From positions 386,002 through 450,001 of the forward strand of contig NZ_JOII01000006.1 in assembly GCF_000719955.1 (NCBI RefSeq): DNA of 64,000 bases, written 5' to 3'. Each line of letters starts with the position of its first letter. Within the stretch, counting starts at the first letter, position 1. A program made the translations under genes and the position numbers. This DNA comes from Streptomyces albidoflavus. Its GTDB lineage: Bacteria; Actinomycetota; Actinomycetes; Streptomycetales; Streptomycetaceae. This document shows, piece by piece, positions 8,185 through 17,083 of the stretch. The notes beneath the pieces were generated by a model. That model saw only the letters and a list, made by a program, of their open reading frames with translations, ran no database searches and was not told the origin of the DNA.

Positions 8185-9159
8185 GTGCGTATCGCTGTCA
8201 CCGGCTCCATCGCCACCGACCACCTGATGACCTTCCCCGGCCGCTTCGCCGACCAGCTCGTCGCCGACCAGCTCCACACGGTCTCGCTCTCCTTCCTCGT
8301 CGACCAGCTCGACGTCCGGCGCGGCGGGGTCGCGGCCAACATCTGCTTCGGCATGGGCCAGCTCGGCACCGCGCCCGTCCTGGTCGGCGCGGCGGGAGCC
8401 GACTTCGACGAGTACCGGGCCTGGCTCGACCGGCACGGCGTCGACACCGGCTCGGTCCGCATCTCCGAGGTGCTGCACACCGCGCGCTTCGTCTGCACCA
8501 CCGACGCCGACCACAACCAGATCGGCTCCTTCTACACCGGCGCCATGAGCGAGGCCCGCCTCATCGAGCTCCAGGCCGTCGCCGAGCGGGTCGGCGGCCT
8601 CGACCTCGTCCTCATCGGCGCCGACGACCCCGAGGCGATGCTCCGCCACACCGAGGAGTGCCGCAGCCGGAACATCCCGTTCGCCGCCGACTTCTCCCAG
8701 CAGATCGCGCGGATGGACGGCGCCGAGATCCGCACCCTCCTCGACGGCGCCACCTACCTCTTCTCCAACGAGTACGAGAAGGGCCTCATCGAGTCGAAGA
8801 CCGGCTGGAGCGACGAGGAGATCCTCGGCCGCGTCGGCCACCGCGTCACCACCCTCGGCTCGCGCGGCGTACGCATCGAGCGCGCCGGCGAGGACCCGGT
8901 CGAGGTCGGCGTGCCCGAGGAGGAGACCAAGGCCGACCCGACCGGTGTCGGCGACGCCTTCCGCGCGGGCTTCCTCTCCGGCCTGTCCTGGGGCGTCTCC
9001 CTGGAGCGCGCCGCCCAGGTCGGCTGCATGCTCGCCACCCTGGTCATCGAGACCGTCGGCACCCAGGAGTACACCCTCGGCCGGGTCCCCTTCATGGACC
9101 GCTTCACCAAGGCGTACGGCCACGACGCCGCCGCCGAGGTCCAGGCCCACCTGGTCTGA
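8185..9159 (+). CDS. adoK: PfkB-family kinase, probable adenosine kinase
   Basis: This 324-residue sugar or nucleoside kinase starts MRIAVTGSIATDHLM and has the PfkB Gly-rich stretch RRGGVAANICFGMGQLG and the C-terminal signature DPTGVGDAFRAGFLSGL, whose Asp (in GVGDAF) is the catalytic base. The best-known relative at the same place, close to erpA and ctaC, is M. tuberculosis adenosine kinase Rv2202c, so phosphorylation of adenosine to AMP is inferred; another nucleoside or sugar is possible. The GTG start follows GGGAG. It converges with the desulfurase gene. Confidence 0.8.
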   Translation: MRIAVTGSIATDHLMTFPGRFADQLVADQLHTVSLSFLVDQLDVRRGGVAANICFGMGQLGTAPVLVGAAGADFDEYRAWLDRHGVDTGSVRISEVLHTARFVCTTDADHNQIGSFYTGAMSEARLIELQAVAERVGGLDLVLIGADDPEAMLRHTEECRSRNIPFAADFSQQIARMDGAEIRTLLDGATYLFSNEYEKGLIESKTGWSDEEILGRVGHRVTTLGSRGVRIERAGEDPVEVGVPEEETKADPTGVGDAFRAGFLSGLSWGVSLERAAQVGCMLATLVIETVGTQEYTLGRVPFMDRFTKAYGHDAAAEVQAHLV

Positions 9160-9167
9160 GCCGCACC

Positions 9168-9203
9168 GGCCGGGCGGCGCCTCGCATCAGCCGCCGCCCG
9201 GCC
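9168..9203. terminator. Bidirectional terminator
   Basis: A perfect 11-bp stem, 9168-9178 with 9193-9203, lies between the convergent kinase and desulfurase genes. There is no U-run. Confidence 0.65.
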
Positions 9204-9208
9204 CGGGC

Positions 9209-10585
9209 TCAGACCAGCCGCCGCACCTGGTAGGCGGTGCCCCGTACGGCAGGCTCCTCGCCGACGTACTCCTGCTCGCGCATCCTGCACCAGGCGGGGA
9301 TGTCGAGCCGGGCCGCCTCGTCGTCGCTCAGCACCGTGACGGTGCCGCCCACCGGGACCCGGTCGATCACCTTGGCCAGCTCGATCACCGGAACCGGGCA
9401 GCGGCGTCCCAGCGCGTCCACCACCAGGGCCTCCTGGACGGCCGGGGGTTCGGCGCCGGGCGCCCCCAGCCGGGCCCGGACCGCGCGGACCGCCTCCGGG
9501 AGCACGGTGAGGAAGTGGTCCACGTCGGTGGCGGGCGTGCCGTGGGGCAGCGACACCCGGACGTTCCCCTCGCTCAGTACGCCCATCGCCCGCAGCACAT
9601 GGCTGGGCGTCAGCGTCGAGGAGGTGCAGGACGAGCCCGAGGAGACGGCGAAGCCGGCCCGGTCCAGCTCGTGCAGGAGCGCCTCGCCGTCGACGTAGAG
9701 GCAGGAGAAGGTGACCAGGTGCGGCAGCCGGTGCACCGGGTCGCCGACCACCTCCATGTCGTCCACCAGCTCCGGCAGCCGCAGCCTGATCCGGTCCACC
9801 AGCTCCCGCAGCCGCACCCCCTCGGCCTCCGCCTCGGCGCGTACCGCCCGGAGCGAGGCCGCCGCCGCGACCACCGCCGGGAGGTTGCCGAAGCCGGGGG
9901 CGCGGCCCGACTCCCGCTCGTCCGCCGGGCCCCGCGGCGCGAACCGCGTCCCCTTGCGCACCGCCAGCAGTCCCACCCCGGGCGGGCCGCCCCACTTGTG
10001 GGCGCTGCCGGTCAGCAGGGACCACGGGCCCGGGACCGGACCCCAGGGGAGCGACTGGGCGGCGTCCACCAGCAGCGGGACCGTGGCCGCCCGGCACGCC
10101 TCGGCCACCTCCTCCACCGGCTGGGCGGTGCCCACCTCGTGGTTGGCCGACTGGAGGCAGGCCAGCGCGGTGTCGGCGCGCAGGGCGGCGGCGAACGCCT
10201 GGGCCGGGACGCGGCCGGTGCTCTCCACGCCGACCCGGTCGACCTCGCCGCCCTCGGCCTCGAAGGACTCGGCCGTGTGCAGGACCGAGGAGTGCTCGAC
10301 CTCGGAGACGACCAGGTGGCGGCCGGTACGGCGGCGGCCCGCCAGAGCGCCGGCCATGCCCCAGTGGACGGCCTGCGTCCCCGAAGGAGTGAAAACCAGC
10401 TCGTCGGGGCGGCAGCCCACCGACTCGGCCGCGCTCTCCCGGGCGGCGTCCAGCAGGAGGCGGGCGCGGCGGCCCTCCCGGTAGAGGCGGGCCGGGTCGG
10501 CCCAGCCCTCGTCGAGGGAGGCCAGGAGGGCCTGGCGGGCCGTCGGATGCAGGGGGGCGGCCGACGCCGCGTCGAAGTAGGGCAC
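9209..10585 (-). CDS. Cysteine desulfurase (NifS/IscS-like) fused to a TusA-type sulfur carrier
   Basis: Residues 1-375 are a class V PLP enzyme that would take sulfur from cysteine as an enzyme persulfide: DAASAAPLHP at the start, SAHKWGG with the PLP lysine, and SSGSSCTSSTLTPSHVLRAMG with the active cysteine of the IscS type. Residues ~385-455 form a TusA domain with the CPxP motif in GRRCPVPVIELAK. The fusion would pass sulfur from donor to carrier within one chain, for tRNA thiolation or cofactor synthesis (inference). The GTG start is placed for leaderless expression. Length 458 aa against ~390 for a plain desulfurase. Confidence 0.9.
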   Translation of the reverse strand: MPYFDAASAAPLHPTARQALLASLDEGWADPARLYREGRRARLLLDAARESAAESVGCRPDELVFTPSGTQAVHWGMAGALAGRRRTGRHLVVSEVEHSSVLHTAESFEAEGGEVDRVGVESTGRVPAQAFAAALRADTALACLQSANHEVGTAQPVEEVAEACRAATVPLLVDAAQSLPWGPVPGPWSLLTGSAHKWGGPPGVGLLAVRKGTRFAPRGPADERESGRAPGFGNLPAVVAAAASLRAVRAEAEAEGVRLRELVDRIRLRLPELVDDMEVVGDPVHRLPHLVTFSCLYVDGEALLHELDRAGFAVSSGSSCTSSTLTPSHVLRAMGVLSEGNVRVSLPHGTPATDVDHFLTVLPEAVRAVRARLGAPGAEPPAVQEALVVDALGRRCPVPVIELAKVIDRVPVGGTVTVLSDDEAARLDIPAWCRMREQEYVGEEPAVRGTAYQVRRLV

Positions 10586-10591
10586 GGCGTC

Positions 10592-10597
10592 ACGCTA
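10592..10597 (-). promoter_or_regulatory. -10 box (TAGCGT) of the desulfurase-TusA gene, leaderless
   Basis: TAGCGT on the minus strand ends six bases before the GTG at 10585; there is no Shine-Dalgarno sequence. Confidence 0.55.
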
Positions 10598-10680
10598 ACC
10601 CCGGGGGCGGGGCTGCGCCCCGGGGAGGGGGCGTGGCTCGCCGGTTCTCACGTGGCCGTCCCGTGGGGCCGGGGTGGGGT

Positions 10681-10702
10681 GGCCTCAAGCGCCGGCCGGG
10701 CT
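10681..10702 (+). repeat. Intergenic GC-rich repeat, single copy (patch B)
   Basis: One full copy of the 22-bp element (GGCC followed by the 18-nt core TCAAGCGCCGGCCGGGCT). It lies directly against the 35-bp tandem repeat that follows. It is the only copy that is not downstream of a gene on its own strand. Confidence 0.85.
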
Positions 10703-10806
10703 TCGAATGCCGGGCCCGGCGTCCCCGCGCGCCGGCGGGGGATGCCGGACACGACGTCCTCGCGCGCCCGTGGGGGATGCCGGACACGACATCCTCGCGC
10801 GCCCGC
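10702..10806 (+). repeat. Tandem 35-bp repeat, three copies
   Basis: Units start at 10702 (diverged), 10737 and 10772. The last two share GATGCCGGACACGAC and TCCTCGCGCGCCCG and differ at one base in the shared part. The rest of 10586-11069 holds the ctaC promoter and no supported gene. Confidence 0.8.
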
Positions 10807-10948
10807 GCCCGCGGGGAGTAAAGGAAGGGGGCGGAGGGCGTGGGCGGAAGGGGTGTCAGATGGGGGAAAGGCGCCGGGATTCCGGACGGATTCCACCCCT
10901 TCGGGGTGCGGCACGGCGCGTTGGGCACCCTCCCCGCGCGGCCCCAAA

Positions 10949-10978
10949 TTGAGTCCAGTAGGGTTTGGTCCGCATAAA
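10949..10978 (+). promoter_or_regulatory. Possible promoter of ctaCDF
   Basis: TTGAGT at 10949-10954 and CATAAA at 10973-10978 are 18 bp apart in a less GC-rich stretch about 90 bp before the ctaC start. This is a match by eye to the main sigma factor pattern. Confidence 0.35.
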
Positions 10979-11069
10979 CATCCAATCCCCTGCCCGCCGC
11001 AGGGCCGGCGACCGACCAGCGTGGAGGCCGCACCCGACCGCGCGGGCGAGACTCTCGGGAAGGCGCTAC

Positions 11070-12035
11070 GTGAGTCCCAACGGCTCCGACCGCTCGTCGC
11101 GGCGCCCGATGCGGCGGAAGCTGCCGCAGGTGCTGACTGCGGGCCTGATCCTTGCAACCGCCACCGGTTGCACATACGAGGACTTCCCCCGTCTTGGTAT
11201 GCCCACCCCGGTGACCGAAGAGGCACCGATCATCCTCTCCCTCTGGCAGGGCTCCTGGGCGGCTGCGCTCGTCACGGGTGTCCTGGTGTGGGCGTTGATC
11301 CTCTGGGCCTGCTTCGCCTACCGGCGGACGCGCACCAAGATCGAGGTACCCCCGCAGACCCGGTACAACATGCCGCTCGAGGCGCTGTACACCGTGGTTC
11401 CCGTCCTCATCGTGTCGGTGTTCTTCTTCTTCACCGCCCGCGACGAGTCGAAGCTGCTCGAGCTCTCCGACGAGCCCGCCCACACCATCAACGTGGTCGG
11501 CTTCCAGTGGAGCTGGGCCTTCAACTACGTCGAGGACGTGGACGGCGACACCGCCACCGGTGACGCGAAGAAGGACAAGGACCTCAGGGCGATCCCGGAC
11601 CGCTTCAAGGACGCGTTCCCCGAGGGAGCCGAGGGCGTCCACGCCGTCGGTACCCCCGGCGAGCGCAACCCGCAGAACGGCAACCCGGGCCCGACCCTGT
11701 GGCTCCCCAAGGGCGAGAAGGTCCGCTTCGTGCTGACCTCGCGGGACGTCATCCACTCGTTCTGGGTGGTCCCGTTCCTGATGAAGCAGGACGTCATCCC
11801 CGGCCACACCAACTCCTTCGAGGTGACCCCCAACAAGGAGGGCACCTTCATGGGCAAGTGCGCCGAGCTCTGCGGCGTCGACCACTCCCGCATGCTCTTC
11901 AATGTCAAGGTCGTGTCTCCCGAGCGCTACCAGCAGCACCTTGAGGAGCTCCGGGAGAAGGGCCAGACCGGGTACGTCCCGGCCGGCATCGAGCAGACGG
12001 ACCCGGCCAGGAACTCGGAGAAGAACCAACTGTGA
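11070..12035 (+). CDS. ctaC: Cytochrome c oxidase subunit II (aa3 type)
   Basis: Subunit II holds the CuA centre that takes electrons from cytochrome c, here probably from the membrane-bound cytochrome of QcrC. The 321-residue form starts at GTG 11070, with GGGAAGG six bases before it. A signal peptide ends at Cys34 (context TATGC), so a lipoprotein is likely. Two transmembrane helices follow (~55-80, ~100-120). The cupredoxin domain has [10 protein letters not shown] and the CuA motif [12 protein letters not shown]. An insert of ~45 residues, usual for actinobacteria, interrupts the domain. The stop overlaps the ctaD start. Confidence 0.97.
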   Translation: MSPNGSDRSSRRPMRRKLPQVLTAGLILATATGCTYEDFPRLGMPTPVTEEAPIILSLWQGSWAAALVTGVLVWALILWACFAYRRTRTKIEVPPQTRYNMPLEALYTVVPVLIVSVFFFFTARDESKLLELSDEPAHTINVVGFQWSWAFNYVEDVDGDTATGDAKKDKDLRAIPDRFKDAFPEGAEGVHAVGTPGERNPQNGNPGPTLWLPKGEKVRFVLTSRDVIHSFWVVPFLMKQDVIPGHTNSFEVTPNKEGTFMGKCAELCGVDHSRMLFNVKVVSPERYQQHLEELREKGQTGYVPAGIEQTDPARNSEKNQL

Positions 12036-13768
12036 GCATCCTCAACGAACCCCAGGGTGACGCCGCAGCTGACGACTCGTACGAGAACGAGCTGCCGGTT
12101 CGCCGCAAGCAGCCGGGCAATGTCGTCGTGAAGTGGCTGACCACCACCGATCACAAGACGATCGGCACGCTGTACCTGGTCACCTCGTTCATCTTCTTCT
12201 GCATCGGTGGCCTGATGGCCCTGGTGATGCGCGCCGAGCTGGCCAGGCCCGGCACGCAGATCATCTCGAACGAGCAGTTCAACCAGGCGTTCACGATGCA
12301 CGGCACGATCATGCTGCTGATGTTCGCGACGCCCCTCTTCAACGGTTTCGCGAACTGGATCATGCCGCTCCAGATCGGTGCGCCCGACGTGGCGTTCCCG
12401 CGGCTGAACATGTTCGCCTACTGGCTCTACCTCTTCGGCTCGCTGATCGCGGTGGCCGGCTTCCTCACCCCGCAGGGTGCGGCCGACTTCGGCTGGTTCG
12501 CCTACTCCCCGCTGTCGGACGCCGTCCGCTCGCCGGGTGTCGGCGCCGACATGTGGATCATGGGTCTGGCGCTCTCGGGCTTCGGCACGATCCTCGGTTC
12601 GGTCAACTTCATCACCACGATCATCTGCATGCGCGCGCCCGGCATGACGATGTTCCGCATGCCGATCTTCACCTGGAACGTCCTGCTCACCGGTGTCCTG
12701 GTGCTGCTGGCCTTCCCCGTCCTCGCCGCCGCGCTGTTCGCCCTGGAGGCGGACCGCAAGTTCGGGGCACAGGTCTTCAGTCCGGAGAACGGCGGAGCAC
12801 TGCTCTGGCAACACCTCTTCTGGTTCTTCGGGCATCCAGAGGTGTACATCATCGCCCTGCCGTTCTTCGGCATCGTCTCCGAGATCATCCCGGTGTTCTC
12901 GCGGAAGCCGATCTTCGGCTACATGGGTCTGGTCGGCGCCACCATCGCCATCGCCGGTCTCTCCGTGACGGTGTGGGCGCACCACATGTACGTCACCGGC
13001 GGCGTGCTGTTGCCGTTCTTCTCCTTCATGACCTTCCTGATCGCGGTACCGACCGGTGTGAAGTTCTTCAACTGGATCGGCACCATGTGGAAGGGCTCCT
13101 TGTCCTTCGAGAACCCGATGCTGTGGTCGGTCGGCTTCCTGGTCACCTTCCTCTTCGGTGGCCTGACCGGCGTCATCCTGGCCTCCCCGCCGCTGGACTT
13201 CCACGTCTCGGACTCGTACTTCGTCGTCGCGCACTTCCACTACGTCGTCTTCGGCACCGTGGTCTTCGCGATGTTCGCCGGATTCCACTTCTGGTGGCCG
13301 AAGTTCACCGGCAAGATGCTGGACGAGCGGCTCGGCAAGATCACCTTCTGGACGCTGTTCATCGGCTTCCACGGCACCTTCCTGGTCCAGCACTGGCTGG
13401 GCGCCGAGGGCATGCCCCGCCGGTACCCGGACTACCTGGCCGCCGACGGCTTCACCGCCCTGAACACGGTCTCGACGATCAGCTCGTTCCTGCTCGGCCT
13501 GTCGCTGCTGCCGTTCTTCTACAACGTCTGGAAGACCGCCAAGTACGGCAAGAAGATCGAGGTGGACGACCCGTGGGGCTACGGCCGTTCGCTGGAGTGG
13601 GCGACCTCCTGCCCGCCGCCGCGGCACAACTTCCTCACGCTGCCGCGCATCCGCTCGGAATCCCCGGCGTTCGACCTGCACCACCCTGAGATCGCCGCCA
13701 TGGACCACCTTGAGGACCACGACCCGCAGCCCAAGGCCGTCGCGGGCACCAAGGAGGCAGGCAAGTGA
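12032..13768 (+). CDS. ctaD: Cytochrome c oxidase subunit I
   Basis: This is the catalytic subunit of the heme-copper oxidase, reducing O2 and pumping protons. It has 578 residues and 12 transmembrane helices. Seen are [11 protein letters not shown] with the low-spin heme His, [14 protein letters not shown] with the CuB His and the cross-linked Tyr, a His pair in [11 protein letters not shown] and [12 protein letters not shown] with the heme a3 region. The GTG start overlaps the ctaC stop by four bases, so translation is coupled. Confidence 0.98.
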   Translation: MSILNEPQGDAAADDSYENELPVRRKQPGNVVVKWLTTTDHKTIGTLYLVTSFIFFCIGGLMALVMRAELARPGTQIISNEQFNQAFTMHGTIMLLMFATPLFNGFANWIMPLQIGAPDVAFPRLNMFAYWLYLFGSLIAVAGFLTPQGAADFGWFAYSPLSDAVRSPGVGADMWIMGLALSGFGTILGSVNFITTIICMRAPGMTMFRMPIFTWNVLLTGVLVLLAFPVLAAALFALEADRKFGAQVFSPENGGALLWQHLFWFFGHPEVYIIALPFFGIVSEIIPVFSRKPIFGYMGLVGATIAIAGLSVTVWAHHMYVTGGVLLPFFSFMTFLIAVPTGVKFFNWIGTMWKGSLSFENPMLWSVGFLVTFLFGGLTGVILASPPLDFHVSDSYFVVAHFHYVVFGTVVFAMFAGFHFWWPKFTGKMLDERLGKITFWTLFIGFHGTFLVQHWLGAEGMPRRYPDYLAADGFTALNTVSTISSFLLGLSLLPFFYNVWKTAKYGKKIEVDDPWGYGRSLEWATSCPPPRHNFLTLPRIRSESPAFDLHHPEIAAMDHLEDHDPQPKAVAGTKEAGK

Positions 13769-14163
13769 AGATCCAGGGCAAGATGTTCATCTGGCTGAGC
13801 GCCTTCATCCTGCTCGTGGCCGTGGTCTACGGCCTCTGGTCGCGGGAGCCCGCCGGGACGACGGCACTCTTCCTCGCCTTCGGCCTCTCCATCATGGTCG
13901 GCTTCTACCTGGCGTTCACCGCCCGGCGGGTCGACGCGATGGCGCAGGACGACAAGGAGGCGGAGGTCGCGGACGAGGCCGGCGAAGTGGGCTTCTTCAG
14001 CCCGCACAGCTGGCAGCCGCTCTCCCTCGGCATCGGTGGTGCCCTCGCCTTCCTGGGCGTGGTCTTCGACTGGTGGCTGATGTACTTCTCCGCCCCGATG
14101 CTGCTCATCGGCCTCTGGGGCTGGATCTACGAGTACTACCGCGGCGAGAACCAGAACCAGTGA
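13765..14163 (+). CDS. ctaF: Cytochrome c oxidase subunit IV (actinobacterial type)
   Basis: This 132-residue membrane protein has two N-terminal helices (~5-25 and ~32-52), a hydrophilic stretch rich in acidic residues, and two further helices near the C-terminus. It matches the small actinobacterial subunit IV that stabilises the aa3 complex. The GTG start overlaps the ctaD stop by four bases, so the three genes form one translationally coupled operon ending at the hairpin at 14194. Confidence 0.93.
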   Translation: MKIQGKMFIWLSAFILLVAVVYGLWSREPAGTTALFLAFGLSIMVGFYLAFTARRVDAMAQDDKEAEVADEAGEVGFFSPHSWQPLSLGIGGALAFLGVVFDWWLMYFSAPMLLIGLWGWIYEYYRGENQNQ

Positions 14164-14193
14164 CACCTCGCTGAACCCCGCCGCCCCGGCGGC

Positions 14194-14238
14194 CCGTCAG
14201 GCCCGGCACCTCCCGCGAGGAGGAGCCGGGCCTGACGG
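14194..14238 (+). terminator. Terminator of ctaCDF
   Basis: A perfect 14-bp stem, 14194-14207 with 14225-14238, has a 17-nt loop. It separates the oxidase operon from the L,D-transpeptidase. Confidence 0.65.
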
Positions 14239-14291
14239 CGTTCCCGCACCCGAACGGCCCAACCCGCCGGGCCGGGCGCCGTATCCGTTCC

Positions 14292-14297
14292 TACGGT
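14292..14297 (+). promoter_or_regulatory. -10 box (TACGGT) of the L,D-transpeptidase gene, leaderless
   Basis: TACGGT ends six bases before ATG 14304. The overlapping GTG at 14298 would start before the predicted transcript, which favours 14304. Confidence 0.55.
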
Positions 14298-14303
14298 GTG
14301 GAC

Positions 14304-15566
14304 ATGAGCCACACTCCGCGAATCCGTACGGTTCTGAGCTGCACCGTGCTGGTGGTCGCCCTCGGGGCCGGGGCCACGGCATGCGGGAGCTCCGAGACCC
14401 ACCCGCTCGCGGCCGCGCCGTACGACGCGGCCCAGGACGTCGCCATCAGCGCGGGCGGCCGCACCAAGGCCGACCCGGACAAGCCCCTCGAGGTCACCGC
14501 CACCGGCAAGGGCCGGCTGACCGACGTCGTCGCCGTCGACGCCTCCGGGCGCCGGGTCGCCGGCGAACTCTCGGCCGACGGCACCCGCTGGCGCACCACG
14601 GGCCCGCTCGCCGCCGCCGCCCGCTACACCGTCACCGCCTCCACCGAGAACGGCGACGGGGGCCCAGGACGGCGCACGATGACCTTCGACACCGCCGCGC
14701 AGGGCAAGGGCAAGGACAAGCGCCTCAAGGTCACCTTCGGCCCCGAGAAGGGCACCTACGGCGTCGGCCAGCCGATCGTCGCCGAGCTGAACGCCCCCGT
14801 CGAGGACCGCAAGGCCCGCGCGGTCGTCGAGAACTCCCTGAAGGTCACCTCGAAACCGGCCGTGGAGACCGGCGGCTGGTACTGGGTGGACAGCAAGACG
14901 CTGCACTACCGGCCCAAGGAGTACTGGCCCGCCAACGCCACCGTGACGGCCCGCAGCGAACTCGGCGGCGTCCGGGTCACCGACAAGGTCCGCGGGGCCG
15001 CCGGCAAGCCGCTGACGATCCGCACGGGCAGCAAGATAGAGGCCGTCGTCGACGCCTCGCGGCACGCCATGACGGTGTTCAAGGACGGCGAGGAGCTGAC
15101 CACCCTCCCGGTCACCACCGGCAAGCCCGGCTTCGCCACCCGCAACGGCGTCAAGGTGGTGCTCGGCAAGGAGTACTTCGTCCGGATGCGCGGCACCTCG
15201 GTGGGCATCGCCGCGGGCAGCTCCGAGTCGTACGACCTGCCGGTGTACTACGCGACCCGGGTCACCTGGAGCGGCGAGTACGTGCACGCCGCGCCCTGGT
15301 CGGTGGGCTCGCACGGCTCGGCCAACGTCAGCCACGGCTGCGTCGGGATGAGCACGAAGAACGCCGCCTGGTTCTTCGAGACGGTCCGCGAGGGCGACCT
15401 GGTCCACGTCGTCAACAGCATCGGCGAGGACATGGACCCGTTCGGCAACGGCTTCGGCGACTGGAACGTCGACTGGGCGGACTGGAAGGCCGGCAGCGCC
15501 AACGCCCCCGAGGCGCCGCCCGGCAAGGCCCCCGGGCCCGCCGACCGCCTCAGTCCCCGGATCTGA
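14304..15566 (+). CDS. L,D-transpeptidase lipoprotein (YkuD domain)
   Basis: This 420-residue cell-wall enzyme makes 3-3 peptidoglycan cross-links or attaches proteins to the wall. A signal peptide ends in ...GAGATACGSS with a possible lipid-bearing Cys27. Two Ig-like domains (~45-245) precede a YkuD catalytic domain with HGSANVSHGCVGMS, where the last Cys is the nucleophile. This layout matches actinobacterial Ldt proteins such as Mycobacterium LdtMt2. It lies between the two respiratory operons but has its own promoter and terminator, so it is a neighbour rather than a respiratory gene. Confidence 0.93.
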   Translation: MSHTPRIRTVLSCTVLVVALGAGATACGSSETHPLAAAPYDAAQDVAISAGGRTKADPDKPLEVTATGKGRLTDVVAVDASGRRVAGELSADGTRWRTTGPLAAAARYTVTASTENGDGGPGRRTMTFDTAAQGKGKDKRLKVTFGPEKGTYGVGQPIVAELNAPVEDRKARAVVENSLKVTSKPAVETGGWYWVDSKTLHYRPKEYWPANATVTARSELGGVRVTDKVRGAAGKPLTIRTGSKIEAVVDASRHAMTVFKDGEELTTLPVTTGKPGFATRNGVKVVLGKEYFVRMRGTSVGIAAGSSESYDLPVYYATRVTWSGEYVHAAPWSVGSHGSANVSHGCVGMSTKNAAWFFETVREGDLVHVVNSIGEDMDPFGNGFGDWNVDWADWKAGSANAPEAPPGKAPGPADRLSPRI

Positions 15567-15585
15567 GCGCGTGACGCGCCCGACA

Positions 15586-15630
15586 CGCCGCGAGGGGCGG
15601 CCCGGGAGATCCGGGCCGCCCCTCGCGGCG
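15586..15630. terminator. Strong hairpin between L,D-transpeptidase and receiver genes
   Basis: A perfect 20-bp stem, 15586-15605 with 15611-15630, has loop GAGAT. It lies between convergent genes and is likely to work in both directions. Confidence 0.85.
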
Positions 15631-15687
15631 GTCGTGCGGCTCCAGGAGCGAGGAAGATCACTCTTACGAGTGGCCCCGCGCCGGGAG

Positions 15688-16089
15688 TCAGGCCGTGACG
15701 GGCTTGCGCGGCCGCAGCAGGGCCGCCAGCGCCCCGGCGAACTCCACCGGCTCCACCGGCAGCGTCACGGCCGCGTCGGCGCGGCTCCAGGTGGCCAGCC
15801 AGGCGTCCTGCGGGCGGCCCATGAGCAGCAGCACCGGCGGGCACTGGAAGATCTCGTCCTTGAGCTGCCTGCACACGCCCATGCCCCCGATCGGGGCGGT
15901 CTCGCCGTCCAGCACGCAGGCGTCGATGCCGCCGTGCTCCAGTTCCTTGAGGACGGCCGGGAGGGTCGCGCACTCCACGAACCGCACCGGGGGGACGTCC
16001 GCCGCCGGCCTGCGGCCCGCCGCGAGCCGGACCTGCTCGCGGGTGGCGGAATTGTCGCTGTAGACCAGCACCGTGGCGGTCGCCTGCAT
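15688..16089 (-). CDS. Stand-alone receiver-like protein (degenerate response regulator)
   Basis: This 133-residue single-domain protein has a CheY-like outline: VLVYSDN at the first strand, ACVLDGETAPIGG with a possible phospho-Asp, then PPVLLLMG and VTLPVEPVEF. Only one Asp of the usual acidic pair remains, the conserved Thr/Ser after strand 4 is Met, and the switch Lys after strand 5 is Leu. Phosphorylation-independent action is therefore likely. It has no DNA-binding domain and no partner kinase nearby. Start ATG 16089 follows GGAGGAA. The gene at this position in other streptomycetes is similarly placed between cta and qcr genes. Confidence 0.75.
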   Translation of the reverse strand: MQATATVLVYSDNSATREQVRLAAGRRPAADVPPVRFVECATLPAVLKELEHGGIDACVLDGETAPIGGMGVCRQLKDEIFQCPPVLLLMGRPQDAWLATWSRADAAVTLPVEPVEFAGALAALLRPRKPVTA

Positions 16090-16377
16090 GGTTCCTCCGT
16101 GACGTCGGTGTCTTCGGGCCCTGCGGTCTTGCCACCCCCGGCGGACCCGCCCCACGGGGCGTACGCGGCCGTGCCGGAGGCCGTGCGGCACCGGCCCGCC
16201 CCTGGGCCGCACCGGGGTCTCCCGGGGGCCGCCCGGCGGGCGGGGCCGATGCGCGGATGCTACTCCGTCCGACACCCCGTCAACACCGGTCCGACAGCCC
16301 CGGCGATGGGCCGTTCGAGCTGGACAGGGAGGGCTGACACTCCGAACGGCACCCCCCGGAGTGAGGGCGGGATAAGG

Positions 16378-16396
16378 GACCGACATAATGTCGGTC
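16378..16396. promoter_or_regulatory. 19-bp palindrome over the ctaE start codon
   Basis: GACCGACAT-A-ATGTCGGTC is a perfect 9-bp inverted repeat with a one-base centre; the ATG of ctaE (16388) lies inside it. A one-nt loop cannot form a full RNA hairpin, so a DNA operator is more likely than a translational lock. The protein that binds is unknown. Confidence 0.5.
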
Positions 16397-17008
16397 GTGG
16401 CGACAGCAACGACAGTAGAAACAGGGCACGCGCACCCGACGGTCAATCGGCCGAACCTCACCAGTGTGGGCACCATCATCTGGCTGAGTTCCGAGCTGAT
16501 GTTCTTCGCGGCCCTCTTCGCGATGTACTTCACCCTGCGATCGGTGACCGGGCCGGATCACTGGAAGGAAATGGCGGACAGCCTGAACTTCCCGTTCTCG
16601 CTCACCAACACCTCCATCCTGGTGCTCTCCTCAGTCACCTGCCAGCTCGGCGTCTTCGCCGCCGAGCGCGGGGACGTGAAGAAGCTCCGGATGTGGTTCA
16701 TCGTGACCTTCATCATGGGTGCGATCTTCATCGGCGGTCAGGTACTCGAGTACACCGAGCTGGTCAAGCACGAGGGGCTCACCATCTCCTCGGACCCGTA
16801 CGGCTCCGTGTTCTACCTGACCACCGGCTTCCACGGACTGCACGTGCTGGGCGGTTTGTTCGCCTTCCTTGCCGTCCTCGGCCGCACCTACGCGGCCAGG
16901 AGGTTCACCCACGAACAGGCCACGTCCGCCATCGTCGTGTCCTACTACTGGCACTTCGTCGATGTCGTCTGGATCGGCCTCTTCGCCACGATCTACATGA
17001 TCAAGTAA
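16388..17008 (+). CDS. ctaE: Cytochrome c oxidase subunit III
   Basis: This 206-residue subunit has five transmembrane helices and needs no cofactor; it supports proton uptake and stability of the aa3 core. Typical stretches are [29 protein letters not shown] and [14 protein letters not shown]. It begins the ctaE-qcrC-qcrA-qcrB operon, which links oxidase and bc1 complex as in the actinobacterial supercomplex. The start codon lies within a perfect palindrome. A 75-bp gap before qcrC holds another palindrome. Confidence 0.97.
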   Translation: MSVVATATTVETGHAHPTVNRPNLTSVGTIIWLSSELMFFAALFAMYFTLRSVTGPDHWKEMADSLNFPFSLTNTSILVLSSVTCQLGVFAAERGDVKKLRMWFIVTFIMGAIFIGGQVLEYTELVKHEGLTISSDPYGSVFYLTTGFHGLHVLGGLFAFLAVLGRTYAARRFTHEQATSAIVVSYYWHFVDVVWIGLFATIYMIK

Positions 17009-17019
17009 TTAGGTCTCGT

Positions 17020-17033
17020 ACTTCGTACGAAGT
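17020..17033. promoter_or_regulatory. 14-bp palindrome between ctaE and qcrC
   Basis: ACTTCGTACGAAGT is perfectly self-complementary and sits 11 bp after the ctaE stop. It could be an operator, or in RNA a small hairpin (GUACUUCGUAC) tuning processing between ctaE and qcrC. Its role is not known. Confidence 0.4.
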
Positions 17034-17083
17034 CCCACTGCCCAGAAGCATCGACGCAGAAGATCCTGACACCGGGGTAATCC

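Noticed and set aside
10633..10952. Small open frames across the tandem repeat upstream of ctaC
   Set aside because: They only translate the 35-bp repeat and have no start signal; no protein family was recognised.
11927..13720. 597-codon minus-strand frame opposite ctaD
   Set aside because: Low-complexity His/Arg/Glu-rich shadow of a strongly conserved oxidase subunit.
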